Assembly (NCBI GenBank): GCA_030429975.1
Contig: JAUIGB010000001.1
Span: 108,190-172,189, forward strand
Origin: a bacterium
GTDB taxonomy: Bacteria; Patescibacteriota; Saccharimonadia; Saccharimonadales; Saccharimonadaceae
DNA: 64,000 bases
Reading direction: 5' to 3'
Below are positions 9,036-17,472 of this stretch, one piece after another. Numbering within the stretch: position 1 is the first letter of the stretch; the number at the start of each line of letters is the position of its first letter. The notes under the pieces were generated by a model, which made no database searches, was not told the origin of the DNA, and saw only the letters and a list, made by a program, of their open reading frames with translations. Made by a program: the position numbers and the translations under genes.

Positions 9036-9060
9036 GAGAACAAACAGAGGCGTAGATGCC

Positions 9061-9097
9061 ACACAAAACCCCGACACTAGGTCGGGGTAATTTGTGT
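9061..9097 (-). terminator. intrinsic terminator of the small proline-rich gene
   Basis: ACCCCGAC-ACTAG-GTCGGGGT forms a perfect 8-bp stem, extended by outer arms ACACAAA/TTTGTGT. On the minus strand it is followed by TTTTGTGT, just after the stop at 9110. Confidence 0.8.
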
Positions 9098-9109
9098 ATC
9101 CAACTTGTT

Positions 9110-9421
9110 CTATGCAACAGGTTTTTGTTCGTCCGAACCACCCTCTGCTGGTGGCGTAGCTGGCGGAGGAGTCGCCGGTGGAACTTGAGTCGAGGTATCT
9201 GGAACTCCAGGTACAGCGCCGGGTACGGTCGTATCGCCCGCTGGCTTTTCTGCAGATGGATCCACTGGCGCGGTTTCGTCATTTCCTAATTGTGGAGGTG
9301 GCGTGTTATTGCCGTGTGGTGGCACTGCTGGCACATCTGATTTTGGCTTCTTGCCAAATAGCTTTGCCCAAAAGCCTACTTTTTCTTCTTTTTTTGGTGG
9401 TTGTGCGTCTGATGGTTGCAT
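9110..9421 (-). CDS. small proline-rich protein with an amphipathic N-terminus
   Basis: This 103-residue protein is not recognised. The N-terminus carries a basic amphipathic stretch (KVGFWAKLFGKKPK) that could attach to the membrane surface. The remainder is Pro/Ala/Thr/Gly-rich and likely disordered (PPATPPPATPPAEGG). AGGA in TAAATAGGAAAAAACT supports the ATG at 9421. It lies 55 bases downstream of groEL, so it could be expressed as readthrough from the chaperonin operon, and it is closed by a strong terminator. The reverse-frame ORF 9025..9282 is a shadow. Confidence 0.65.
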   Translation of the reverse strand: MQPSDAQPPKKEEKVGFWAKLFGKKPKSDVPAVPPHGNNTPPPQLGNDETAPVDPSAEKPAGDTTVPGAVPGVPDTSTQVPPATPPPATPPAEGGSDEQKPVA

Positions 9422-9476
9422 AGTTTTTTCCTATTTAGTCCTTTTAACACTAGCGGATTCGTCGAATGATGTCAAA

Positions 9477-11129
9477 CTACATCATTCCCATTCCAGGCAT
9501 GCCTCCACCCATTTGTGGAGACGCGGGTGTTTCTGGCTCTGGAATCTCCACTACCAGTGCGCCCATAGTGATAGCGGTCGCCGCGATCGATACGGCATTT
9601 TGGACAGCTTCACGGGTCACGCGAGTTGGGTCTATCACTCCAGCTTTTTTCACGTCGACTAGCTTCCCACTAGTGTCATTGACGTCTACGCCCATTCCAG
9701 CCTTTGCCGACTCCACCCCTGCCAGAAGTGCCTCGCTGTTGAGTCCGGCGTTGCTGGTTATGAGGGTAAAGGGTACGCGCAAAGCGGATTTTAGGATTTG
9801 CCTACCCGCGTTGATGCTATCAGAACCGTCGGCCTTGATAGATGCGGCCAAATTCACCAGAGTTACTCCACCACCAGGCACGATTCCCTCTGAAAGTGCA
9901 GCCTTGGTGGCGGCAACGGCATCGTCCACGCGAAACTTCTTTTCGTCGATTTCGGTTTCAGTAGCACCACCAACTTTTATTACGCCCACCTTGCCCGCGA
10001 GCGCGGCGGCGCGTTTTTCGTGTTGTTCCTTGTCATATTCACTACTAGCGTTTTCGGCCATTGATTGGATTTGAGCGATTCGTGATTTGACCGCGGATTG
10101 CTTGCCAGCACCTTCGATAATAGTCGTACTGTCTTTGCCTACGATAACTTTTCGCGCGCTACCAATCACATCCAGTTCGGCGGTTTCGAATGTCAGTCCA
10201 CTCTCGTCGCTAATCACGGTAGCTCCGGTCAAAACTGCCATATCCTCTAGAATCTCTTTGCGCCTGTCGCCAAACGACGGAGCTTTTACAGCCACGGTAT
10301 TGAGCATTCCTTTTAGCTTGTTCAATATAAGGATACTCATAGCCTCGCCTTCGACTTCATCGGCAACTAGTACGAGGTCTTTTTTACCTGCTGCGGCCAG
10401 CTTTTCGATTAGAGGCAAGAACTCAGATACATTACTGATCTTTTTGTCGGTCAACACGATAGCCGGCTTTTCATAAACAGCCTCTTGGCGACTCGTGTCC
10501 GTGACGAAGAACGGTGATGACCAACCACGATCCAAGTTAAAGCCTTCAACCACTTCTGCCTCTAGCTCTAATCCTTGACCCGCCTCGACGGTGATTATCG
10601 CGTCTTTGCCAACTTTTTGAATCATGCCGGCTATCTTGTCGCCGATCTCCTTGTCACCCGCGCTAATTGTTGCAACCTCCGCGACTCTCGCGGTCTTGCC
10701 AGTGATACTTTCGGATACCTTATCGAGTTGCTTTACTACCTCGGCACCTGCTGACTCGATACCTTTTCGCAGTTCCATAGGATTATGACCAGCGGCAATC
10801 ATGCGATTCGCTTGTTCTAATATGTTATACGTCAGCACGGTCACGGTCGTGGTACCGTCACCCGCTGCCTTATTCAGTTGCGTCGCTGCTTGTTTGATCA
10901 ATTCCGCGCCGGTTTTATAGCCGAGCGTTTCGTCGTCTTCCTCGGGTAAATCCACGGCGTCCGCGACAGTCACGCCGTCGTGCGTTACCGTAGGTCCACC
11001 GTATCCTTTCGCGATTACTACATTTCGGCCCTTTGGACCGTATGTTACCTTGACCGCGTCATAGAGCGCTTTTGCGCCACCAAGTACTCGTTCACGCGCG
11101 TCATCATCATAAAAAACTCTTTTTGCCAT
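9477..11129 (-). CDS. groEL: chaperonin GroEL (Hsp60)
   Basis: This is the ATP-driven folding chamber of the cytosol. Its 550 residues cover the whole family length. The nucleotide motif [12 protein letters not shown] is present near residue 85, and the protein closes with the usual Gly/Met tail ([10 protein letters not shown]). AGGAGG precedes the ATG at 11129. It follows groES by 11 bases and shares its CIRCE-controlled promoter. Confidence 0.98.
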   Translation of the reverse strand: MAKRVFYDDDARERVLGGAKALYDAVKVTYGPKGRNVVIAKGYGGPTVTHDGVTVADAVDLPEEDDETLGYKTGAELIKQAATQLNKAAGDGTTTVTVLTYNILEQANRMIAAGHNPMELRKGIESAGAEVVKQLDKVSESITGKTARVAEVATISAGDKEIGDKIAGMIQKVGKDAIITVEAGQGLELEAEVVEGFNLDRGWSSPFFVTDTSRQEAVYEKPAIVLTDKKISNVSEFLPLIEKLAAAGKKDLVLVADEVEGEAMSILILNKLKGMLNTVAVKAPSFGDRRKEILEDMAVLTGATVISDESGLTFETAELDVIGSARKVIVGKDSTTIIEGAGKQSAVKSRIAQIQSMAENASSEYDKEQHEKRAAALAGKVGVIKVGGATETEIDEKKFRVDDAVAATKAALSEGIVPGGGVTLVNLAASIKADGSDSINAGRQILKSALRVPFTLITSNAGLNSEALLAGVESAKAGMGVDVNDTSGKLVDVKKAGVIDPTRVTREAVQNAVSIAATAITMGALVVEIPEPETPASPQMGGGMPGMGMM

Positions 11130-11140
11130 AGTGATTCCTC

Positions 11141-11404
11141 CTATACTGTCGCTAGTACGTCTTCTTCGTTAACAATCAAATATTCTACGCCGTCGATTTT
11201 TAATTCGGTCGTCGCGTATTCCCTAAACACAATCCGGTCGCCCTTTTTGACGAATCTTACATCTGGGCCGACAGCTTCGACCTTGGCAGAAACCGATTTT
11301 TCCTTCGCTGTGTCTGGTAGATATATACCGCTAGCGGTCTTTGTCTTTGCCTGTTCGCGAACAGCAACCACGCGCGCGGCAAGGGGTTTAATTGGCGTAC
11401 TCAT
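11141..11404 (-). CDS. groES: co-chaperonin GroES (Hsp10)
   Basis: This is the lid of the GroEL chamber. The 87 residues show the family start (MSTPIKPLAARVVAV), the mobile-loop region (KTASGIYLPDTAKEK) and GDRIVFREYATTELKIDG. GGAGG stands nine bases before the ATG at 11404. It is the first gene of the groES-groEL operon, expressed from a promoter whose -35 lies inside a CIRCE operator, so repression by HrcA is expected although hrcA is not in this window. Confidence 0.97.
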   Translation of the reverse strand: MSTPIKPLAARVVAVREQAKTKTASGIYLPDTAKEKSVSAKVEAVGPDVRFVKKGDRIVFREYATTELKIDGVEYLIVNEEDVLATV

Positions 11405-11446
11405 GTACGTGATCCTCCGTTTTTCGCATTAACTAATGTACTTTTT

Positions 11447-11475
11447 AGTTTAAACAAAAATATTGGCACTTGCAA
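11447..11475 (-). promoter_or_regulatory. groESL promoter
   Basis: On the minus strand TTGCAA (11470-11475), 17-base spacer, TAAACT (11447-11452). Transcription would start near 11440, leaving a ~36-base leader with GGAGG. The -35 overlaps the CIRCE element. Confidence 0.7.
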
Positions 11476-11489
11476 TAGTAGAGTGCCAA
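11463..11489. promoter_or_regulatory. CIRCE operator (HrcA binding site)
   Basis: TTGGCACTT-N9-GAGTGCCAA matches the CIRCE consensus TTAGCACTC-N9-GAGTGCTAA in arm length and exact 9-base spacing, with one changed position mirrored in both arms. It overlaps the groES -35 and lies 17 bases upstream of the rightward promoter at 11506. Confidence 0.92.
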
Positions 11490-11505
11490 TTTGTATCTAT
11501 GCATC

Positions 11506-11534
11506 TTGACTTTTTATTATGTTTATGCTAAAGT
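11506..11534 (+). promoter_or_regulatory. strong promoter of the gene at 11562
   Basis: TTGACT (11506-11511), 17-base spacer, TAAAGT (11529-11534). It is divergent from the groES promoter, with CIRCE between the two start sites. Confidence 0.7.
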
Positions 11535-11561
11535 GATAGAGAGTAAGTTAATAAAACAAAA

Positions 11562-12482
11562 ATGCCAGGATACAGAGATAAAAGCCCTAGAAACGGCGAA
11601 CGGAATAACCAACTACGCTTCGTAGACGCAGCGAGCAAGACCTTTTCTGATATAAAGACAAAGATGCACATGTCGCGACGCGCCTCTTCCGACATGGCTC
11701 CCAATAATCATAATGGTCAGTTCGACCGCCACGAACACGCACGTGCAGCCGGAGAATACGCAGACGGCATAGATATAAAAGACCCCCGTATGATACCAGC
11801 CATGCTGATGTCGCGCCTGCCAGATTACGCGCACGCCTTGATGACTCTGCCCGACAAACGAGACCATCGTCATAGAAAGCGATTCATCAGCAAAGAAGTA
11901 CGCGAACAAGAAGTCGAAAAGACCATTGCCTATAACGACGTACTTCGCGATATTATCGATAATCACCCTCATATCCAGGAAAAGACCTTGGTACGTATGG
12001 CTTCTGCCTGCATGATGCGTATGGGGTTCGATGACCATGAACGCGAATTAGTTATCGATCGTACAAGGGGTGACCTAAAAGGTATGCGTCACGAACTAGC
12101 CGTAGAAACTGCATTAATATTCTTGCCCGAAGGCTTTGAAATCGTCGAAACCGACGACGGAGATGACGCGGAAGGCGCTGACTTCAAGGTTCGTTGCCCA
12201 AATGGCGTAGTCGTATCCATCGACGTAAAGGCCACTCCTCGACTAGAAGACGAAGCTACAGAGAGACGAATCAACTGGGCCTCGTCACATGGTCGCAAAA
12301 TTCCAAAAAACGAAATTATTATGTACTCGGGCTTTGAGTTGAGCGACTTTGACGAGAACAACAACCCTTGGCGACCCACGCAGAACTCAATAGACCGTGT
12401 ACTGCCCTATATAGAACGAAGGTTGTTAGAAGCATCTGGCGACCATTCTACTCCAGTTAATAGTCTTGCTCAACAGTATTAA
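11562..12482 (+). CDS. PD-(D/E)XK-nuclease-like protein of unknown function
   Basis: This 306-residue soluble protein belongs to no named family I can identify. The N-terminal ~150 residues are charged and helical. Residues ~180-250 show a restriction-endonuclease-like arrangement: a Glu in the helix RHELAVETAL, an Asp in GADFKV, and (D)xK in SIDVKATPR about 20 residues later. That order and spacing fit the PD-(D/E)XK core. Nuclease activity is inferred from the motif only. There is no recognisable methylase or toxin-antitoxin partner next door. The ATG at 11562 follows a strong promoter, and no good Shine-Dalgarno is visible in the A-rich leader. Confidence 0.72.
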   Translation: MPGYRDKSPRNGERNNQLRFVDAASKTFSDIKTKMHMSRRASSDMAPNNHNGQFDRHEHARAAGEYADGIDIKDPRMIPAMLMSRLPDYAHALMTLPDKRDHRHRKRFISKEVREQEVEKTIAYNDVLRDIIDNHPHIQEKTLVRMASACMMRMGFDDHERELVIDRTRGDLKGMRHELAVETALIFLPEGFEIVETDDGDDAEGADFKVRCPNGVVVSIDVKATPRLEDEATERRINWASSHGRKIPKNEIIMYSGFELSDFDENNNPWRPTQNSIDRVLPYIERRLLEASGDHSTPVNSLAQQY

Positions 12483-12488
12483 TTGTGG

Positions 12489-12494
12489 TATAAT
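12489..12494 (+). promoter_or_regulatory. -10 element upstream of 12514
   Basis: TATAAT 19 bases before the ATG at 12514. The short leader contains AGGA in Shine-Dalgarno position. Confidence 0.5.
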
Positions 12495-12513
12495 ACCGCC
12501 CTAGGAATTAGTG

Positions 12514-12822
12514 ATGGCTGAGTATATCGTTGCTACAGATAACACCGAGCGGCTCGAACGAGAGTTGTTTGCTGGTATTCTATCTGCCGTCGCTCTAGAT
12601 TTAACCTTATCAAATGGCAATGGGAGCAGACACGTCTGGTTTTTGCCTGACGACGTATCTAGAATACCCGGGTCTGAGGGTGACGAAACGAAACACGAGA
12701 TACGCTACCTTGGCCAGGCGTGGGAATCCGAAAATAAAGACGACGTTCATCCAGACGACGTATCACCTGCCTATGTAGAGTCAGAAGGCTCTATGTTAGT
12801 TTTTCACACCGACGAGATTTAA
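12514..12822 (+). CDS. hypothetical small acidic protein
   Basis: This is a 102-residue soluble protein without a recognised domain. The track uses GTG at 12511; the adjacent ATG at 12514 has AGGA seven bases upstream and is preferred. It is rich in Glu/Asp. Its last four bases overlap the end of the converging phosphohexomutase-like gene. Confidence 0.6.
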   Translation: MAEYIVATDNTERLERELFAGILSAVALDLTLSNGNGSRHVWFLPDDVSRIPGSEGDETKHEIRYLGQAWESENKDDVHPDDVSPAYVESEGSMLVFHTDEI

Positions 12823-13256
12823 TCGCGAGTTACTATCTTACCCTTTTCACGGGCAGGTATCATCTGACCGGCGTCCACTAACTGGCTAACTTCCGTCAGT
12901 CCGTTTTTGTCTGTAATCTCTGCCCCGTTCGCATCAAACAAAGAAATAACTTCAACGTCGTAGGCCTGATCATGCGCGACCATTGCGCCACCAACTATTT
13001 TTTCATCAACTAGTGCGCTAGCTATATCGTCTTTCTTGCCTTCACCAGCGTCCACGACGTCACGCCCCATTAGTAACAGGCCTTCTATGAATGAGTTGTA
13101 TATATCCATGTTGACCGATGTGTTTTTATAAACGATTACTGGGCCCGGATCTGGTAACCATTCCGAGAAGGCCTTGCCCGCGTTCCAGGCATGCTCTTTG
13201 GTGAGAGTATCGCCCGCCCTGCCCCGTATATCGTATGCCGAAAAAACCGTGCTCAT
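12819..13256 (-). CDS. stand-alone phosphohexomutase domain I, catalytically degenerate
   Basis: The start MSTVFSAYDIRGRAGDTLT is a near-perfect phosphomannomutase/phosphoglucomutase N-terminus, and the fold-typical order continues (PVIVYKNTSVNMDI, FIEGLLLMGRDVVDAG). The protein stops after 145 residues, whereas the full enzyme has ~450 residues in four domains. Where the enzyme carries the phosphoserine loop (T[AG]SHNP), this has AMVAHDQAYD, so the catalytic Ser is missing. It cannot be a working mutase. It could be a sugar-phosphate-binding or regulatory relic, or decaying. AAGG precedes the ATG, seven bases after the stop of the 351-residue gene, so the two are co-transcribed. Confidence 0.78.
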   Translation of the reverse strand: MSTVFSAYDIRGRAGDTLTKEHAWNAGKAFSEWLPDPGPVIVYKNTSVNMDIYNSFIEGLLLMGRDVVDAGEGKKDDIASALVDEKIVGGAMVAHDQAYDVEVISLFDANGAEITDKNGLTEVSQLVDAGQMIPAREKGKIVTRD

Positions 13257-13263
13257 ACGTACC

Positions 13264-14319
13264 TTATTTTTCCGGTCTCTCTCGAGTGAATACTAGATCC
13301 TTGGTCTGGAAGTCCGTACCAACAATCGTGATTGGATCATAGCTACTATAGTACGAGTTGTCACGGTATTGAATTCTATGTTCCTTGCCCCCAGACGGCA
13401 TGATTACTGGTTGCAAACCAACAACAAGCTTGTCTAGTTGCACGACGTCTCGGCCGTTGCGTAGGTCCCTGTTTACAACGCCAACTGATACGAATCTATC
13501 GGAGAGTTTTGATATAGAGAGCATGTCGCCATTGCCCTTCCTATAGTGAAGTCTTTCTTGTTCTGGTGTTTCACATACCCAGCCCAGCCCATCGTTCGCG
13601 TCTTTGGTCCAGACAAAGACCAGGGTTTTCTTTTCGCCCTTTTTGGTTTCGCAATGCAACAAAAGCTTGTCACCGACCTCTATGAGTTTTTTGACGCTTG
13701 CAGACGCCAGATCTAGCTCCTTGTCAAAGGCAAACTTCACGTCTAGTAGGTTTAATTCTAGTTGCCGTTCCGCCTCAGCATTGACAACCTCTTGTTCTCT
13801 GTCACTAATTTGATTGCTTATTACACCCATAGCACGAGCACCGATTTCGCGACGAGCGCTATCACGCGCCTTCAATGCCTCATCGGGATTAGTTTCGATT
13901 TTTTGTCGCACCTCGTCCATGATGTCGGCGCCTTCGTGATGCTCGACTTCTACTAAAACACGCTTGTATATCTCGGACTGAAGCCTCTTCTCTTTATTAG
14001 CTCTGGACTCTTCACGCAATTCGTTAATAACATCAACAAACAAGTCGATGTATGGCTCCATGCCTTCTTCGATGAGTCGTTCCTGTACCTCTGCGATAGC
14101 GATGTCATCAACATCACCAAACTCATACTTAAAAGTTTCGGGATCTGGAGCACTGCCATCATCAGGATACTTTGCCCTGATTAAATCCCTTACTCGGTCA
14201 TGAATCTCTTTAGCAAGCCACAAGTACGAACGATACTGTTCGTATTCACGTAATTCATCCCTTAAACGGTCCTCTCTACGCTGTTGGTCAACTTGTTCTT
14301 GTTTTGATATTCGTGGCAT
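13264..14319 (-). CDS. hypothetical helical protein with C-terminal beta domain
   Basis: This is an unrecognised 351-residue cytoplasmic protein. Residues 1-205 are highly charged and probably alpha-helical or coiled coil (QRREDRLRDELREYEQYR, ANKEKRLQSEIYKRVLVEVE). Residues ~205-350 look beta-rich (KKTLVFVWTKDANDGLGWVC). There is no signal peptide or membrane helix. It leads a two-gene operon with the degenerate phosphohexomutase domain, so the two may form one complex. A TACAAT -10 stands 10 bases before the ATG, which predicts a very short leader. Confidence 0.72.
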   Translation of the reverse strand: MPRISKQEQVDQQRREDRLRDELREYEQYRSYLWLAKEIHDRVRDLIRAKYPDDGSAPDPETFKYEFGDVDDIAIAEVQERLIEEGMEPYIDLFVDVINELREESRANKEKRLQSEIYKRVLVEVEHHEGADIMDEVRQKIETNPDEALKARDSARREIGARAMGVISNQISDREQEVVNAEAERQLELNLLDVKFAFDKELDLASASVKKLIEVGDKLLLHCETKKGEKKTLVFVWTKDANDGLGWVCETPEQERLHYRKGNGDMLSISKLSDRFVSVGVVNRDLRNGRDVVQLDKLVVGLQPVIMPSGGKEHRIQYRDNSYYSSYDPITIVGTDFQTKDLVFTRERPEK

Positions 14320-14379
14320 TTATACTTTTATTGTATCACACTTGTGCTTATTTGTAAAGTATATGCTCATGCTTGGTGT

Positions 14380-14385
14380 TATACT
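14380..14385 (+). promoter_or_regulatory. extended -10, leaderless type
   Basis: TGtTATACT followed by exactly six bases (GTTGCT) and then ATG at 14392. Transcription starting seven bases after the -10 would begin at the start codon. Confidence 0.65.
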
Positions 14386-14391
14386 GTTGCT

Positions 14392-15435
14392 ATGACTCTT
14401 CGTTTTGCGACTGATAGCGAAATAGCCGAATGGGACACGCATGTCCTGACAAACCCCGACCACGGTAACGTTTTTCAGGGAGATCTATTCGCTGAACAGA
14501 AAAAACTGGGTAGCTGGAGACCGATCTATCTAATGGCCGACAAGCTCGCCTTACTTGTCCTGCAAAAGCATGTAATCGGACTGGGAAATATGTGGTACAT
14601 ACCTAAAGGTCCGGGAATAGATACACCCAGACACCTGACTCGTGTTCTGCAAGATTTGCGTGAATTCGCCAGCAAACAAAATGTTTTTGTCGTAAAAATC
14701 GAGCCAGAACTGCCAAAAACAGAGGAAAATACAAAGTCACTGACCGAGGACGGATTATTGCACGTACGGCCAATTCAGCCAATGAACTCGACGATTTTGC
14801 TAGACCTAAGGCCAGAACTAGATGACATATTATCAGGACTTAACCAAAAGGGCCGTCACGCCATCAACCGAGCCGAGCGCGATGGTGCAACCGTAAAACG
14901 GGTAGAGACCGACGACGAAAACTGTCGCTTGTTTTACGAAATGTTCTCTACGACGGCCAGGGCGCAAGGTTTCGTAATACGACCGTTTGAGTATTATGCC
15001 AAGTTTTGGCGTAGATATGCCGACGCCGATATGGGGCAAATGTTCTTTACGTATAATGGCGACAACTTGATAGCCTGCGGATTCGCCATGGTATTCGGCG
15101 AAAAAAGCCTCTACAAGGACGCTGCTAGTATCCGTGACGGCTCTGTTTACGGCGCGGGGCATTTGATGCAATGGGAAATTATTAAATGGGCCCGAGAACA
15201 AGGATCCAAGATACATGACCTAGGTGGGGCACCCCCTAGCGACAAAGCACTCGACAAAAACCACCCACACTATGGAATTGGACGATTCAAAACCAGTTTT
15301 AACAAAGAAATTACCGACTGGGTAGGCGCGTATGACATGCCTATCAAATCAACGCAGTACGGTATATGGCAGAAGTTTGGCGAACGTCTTGTTAAACGAT
15401 TTTGGTGGAAAAAACACGGCGAATCTTGGTATTAA
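14392..15435 (+). CDS. FemAB-family peptidyltransferase, copy 1
   Basis: FemX/FemAB-type GNAT-fold enzymes use aminoacyl-tRNA to add amino acids to the stem peptide of peptidoglycan precursors on the inner face of the membrane. This 347-residue protein shows the family pattern: MWYIPKGPGID near residue 65, SGLNQKGRHAINRAERDGA in the middle and the C-terminal FKTSFNKEITDWVGAYDMPI. The track opens at 14344, but the -10 box directly before the ATG at 14392 fixes the start. A second family member lies at 22074-23057. The two may add different residues or act in sequence. Confidence 0.88.
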   Translation: MTLRFATDSEIAEWDTHVLTNPDHGNVFQGDLFAEQKKLGSWRPIYLMADKLALLVLQKHVIGLGNMWYIPKGPGIDTPRHLTRVLQDLREFASKQNVFVVKIEPELPKTEENTKSLTEDGLLHVRPIQPMNSTILLDLRPELDDILSGLNQKGRHAINRAERDGATVKRVETDDENCRLFYEMFSTTARAQGFVIRPFEYYAKFWRRYADADMGQMFFTYNGDNLIACGFAMVFGEKSLYKDAASIRDGSVYGAGHLMQWEIIKWAREQGSKIHDLGGAPPSDKALDKNHPHYGIGRFKTSFNKEITDWVGAYDMPIKSTQYGIWQKFGERLVKRFWWKKHGESWY

Positions 15436-15445
15436 TCCGGCATTT

Positions 15446-17467
15446 CTAGGTTTTTATGTGTGCGCCGGGTACGCCAGGCACGTTTTTAACTGACGTTTTC
15501 GGCTGTTCACTGGACAGTGGAAACGTGAAATGGAACACCGTACCCTTGCCGTGTTCGGACTCGAACCATAGCTTGCCACCCATTCCCTCTATAAACTTTT
15601 TCGTGATAAACATACCTAGGCCAGTTCCCGGTATCTTGGCACGATCGTCGCCTTCCACGCGGAAGAATTTTTGGAACATCTTTGCTTTTTGGTCGTCGGG
15701 TATCCCAAGCCCCGTGTCTTGAACATTAATCTGTACATGATCACCGCTTAGCTCTTGGGTAATTATCAACCTACCCTGTGGGCGGTTGTATTTGATGCCG
15801 TTTGATATAAAGTTGGTCAAAACTATTTCTAGTTTTGTTTTGTCCGCGGTCACGGTAATAGGATCGTCAGGAGGCTGATATTCTATGGTAATTCCTTTTT
15901 CGTTGGCTGGCGTACGTTGGACTTCTATCATTTCCTTTATCTCGGCGACTAAGTCTATCGGTTCTAGATCAAACCTCGAGCTACCTGATTCTAGCCGTGC
16001 GATGTCCAACAGCTCGTTGACTAGTTCGCGTAGGCGCACGGTTCCTTTGTATGCCTGAGTAGACAACTTGCGAGCAGTCTCGTCGATAGCGCCCATGCCG
16101 TCATCCAACATCATGGACAGATTGCCAATGATGGCGGTTATGGGCGCCTTTATTTCGTGAGTAGCAACACTAATAAATTCCTTGTTCTTTTGGTCTATGG
16201 CTTTTTCGGCCTCTTGAATTTTGCCTGCCATTTTGTTCATTGTTTCTGCTAGTTGCGCGAATTCTTTGTCGCTCATTTTGGCCGAATCTATACGATGGTC
16301 TAGGCCACCGGCCGAGAATATAACTGCTCCACCGACTAGCCCCATAATGCTGCCAATCGTTCGCCTAATAAACAATGACCCCGCCCATATAAAAATCACC
16401 AGCAGTAGACCAGCTACGAATACGACTAATAACTGGGTATTTGCCAGCGTTTCTAAAGCTATCGCGGCTGGGGACGAAGCAATAACGAACCAACCGGTGT
16501 TTCCCACGGGCTCGGACGTAGCCAGATAGTTAATTTTGGCACTGGAAAAGTCGCCGTTTCCGGAATCCTGGGACGCTTCTAGCGCCGATACGTACAGCGT
16601 TTCATCCTGCAGTTTTGGATAGCTGGTTTTACTGTTGCTATCCGCGACAACCACGTAGGCTTTGCTGTTATCTATCGGCGCGGACTTCCACGAAGGATAC
16701 AAAAAGTTCGCGTTGTCCAAATTGTATGACGCCAACACCGCGCCCTCTTTTATTGGATATGCGAATATCATTTGCCTACTATTGCCGTCGTTCGCCGCCA
16801 ACGCCTCTACAGGTTCATCCAAAGCCCTGCTGGCAACGTTTTCGACATACTCCGCATAGGCTGGATCCGGCGTCACGCCGTTTTCCGCGCGACTAATTAT
16901 TCCACGCTCGGTATCCGTAATGAGTATCTGTGACGTTTCGGGGAAGTATTTTACGAACTCGCGCACGCGCTTGTTAATATCATCCTGTTCCTCGATTAGT
17001 AATTCGTCCGTTCGCTCCGTATAGGCAGTATTTATAGCGGCCTGCAGGTTGGTGTCGTTTTGTAGCGCCACCGCGAACTGAGCATAGAATGGCTTGCATG
17101 AATCGCCCGGTGCTTCCGTGAAATTATTGCTTGTTTCGACATGTTTTCGACAGGCTTTATAATCTTTTTCCAGTTCTTTGCGGATTTCTAGCTGTTCTTT
17201 TTTGATCTCAAACAGTTCTACTCCCGTGTTTTTCAGAATTGTTTGACGCAAAGCGAACTCGCGATCAAACTTTGCAGCGGTGGCGGCCGCTACACGTTGC
17301 AAATTGGATATCTCACCGTCACGCACCGCGGCGGACAGCAAAACGAACCCTGCAATACTAATGATGAGTAGCGTCAAAAACGGAGGCACCAAAACACGAA
17401 ACAAAAAACGTGACTGTAAACTACCTCTCTTCAAACTCTCTGGTTTTTTTATTCTAGGAAACTTCAT
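15446..17467 (-). CDS. sensor histidine kinase with extracellular Cache-like domain
   Basis: This 673-residue membrane sensor has TM1 at residues ~22-48, a large external region of ~300 residues ending in the Cache-typical NTGWFVIASSP, and TM2 at ~346-370. A HAMP linker follows, then the H-box VATHEIKAPITAI (phospho-acceptor His ~435), N-box NFISNGIKYN, DTGLGIP and GTGLGMFI. All ATPase and kinase motifs are intact. No response regulator is adjacent, so it is an orphan here. It is the third gene after murE and the anchored 254-residue protein with gaps of only 3-5 bases, which suggests a role in sensing wall or envelope state. Confidence 0.94.
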   Translation of the reverse strand: MKFPRIKKPESLKRGSLQSRFLFRVLVPPFLTLLIISIAGFVLLSAAVRDGEISNLQRVAAATAAKFDREFALRQTILKNTGVELFEIKKEQLEIRKELEKDYKACRKHVETSNNFTEAPGDSCKPFYAQFAVALQNDTNLQAAINTAYTERTDELLIEEQDDINKRVREFVKYFPETSQILITDTERGIISRAENGVTPDPAYAEYVENVASRALDEPVEALAANDGNSRQMIFAYPIKEGAVLASYNLDNANFLYPSWKSAPIDNSKAYVVVADSNSKTSYPKLQDETLYVSALEASQDSGNGDFSSAKINYLATSEPVGNTGWFVIASSPAAIALETLANTQLLVVFVAGLLLVIFIWAGSLFIRRTIGSIMGLVGGAVIFSAGGLDHRIDSAKMSDKEFAQLAETMNKMAGKIQEAEKAIDQKNKEFISVATHEIKAPITAIIGNLSMMLDDGMGAIDETARKLSTQAYKGTVRLRELVNELLDIARLESGSSRFDLEPIDLVAEIKEMIEVQRTPANEKGITIEYQPPDDPITVTADKTKLEIVLTNFISNGIKYNRPQGRLIITQELSGDHVQINVQDTGLGIPDDQKAKMFQKFFRVEGDDRAKIPGTGLGMFITKKFIEGMGGKLWFESEHGKGTVFHFTFPLSSEQPKTSVKNVPGVPGAHIKT

Positions 17468-17472
17468 GTCGT

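Noticed and set aside
9466-10476. Plus-strand ORFs 9466..10074 and 10087..10476
   Set aside because: They are antisense shadows of groEL, whose frame is fully conserved.
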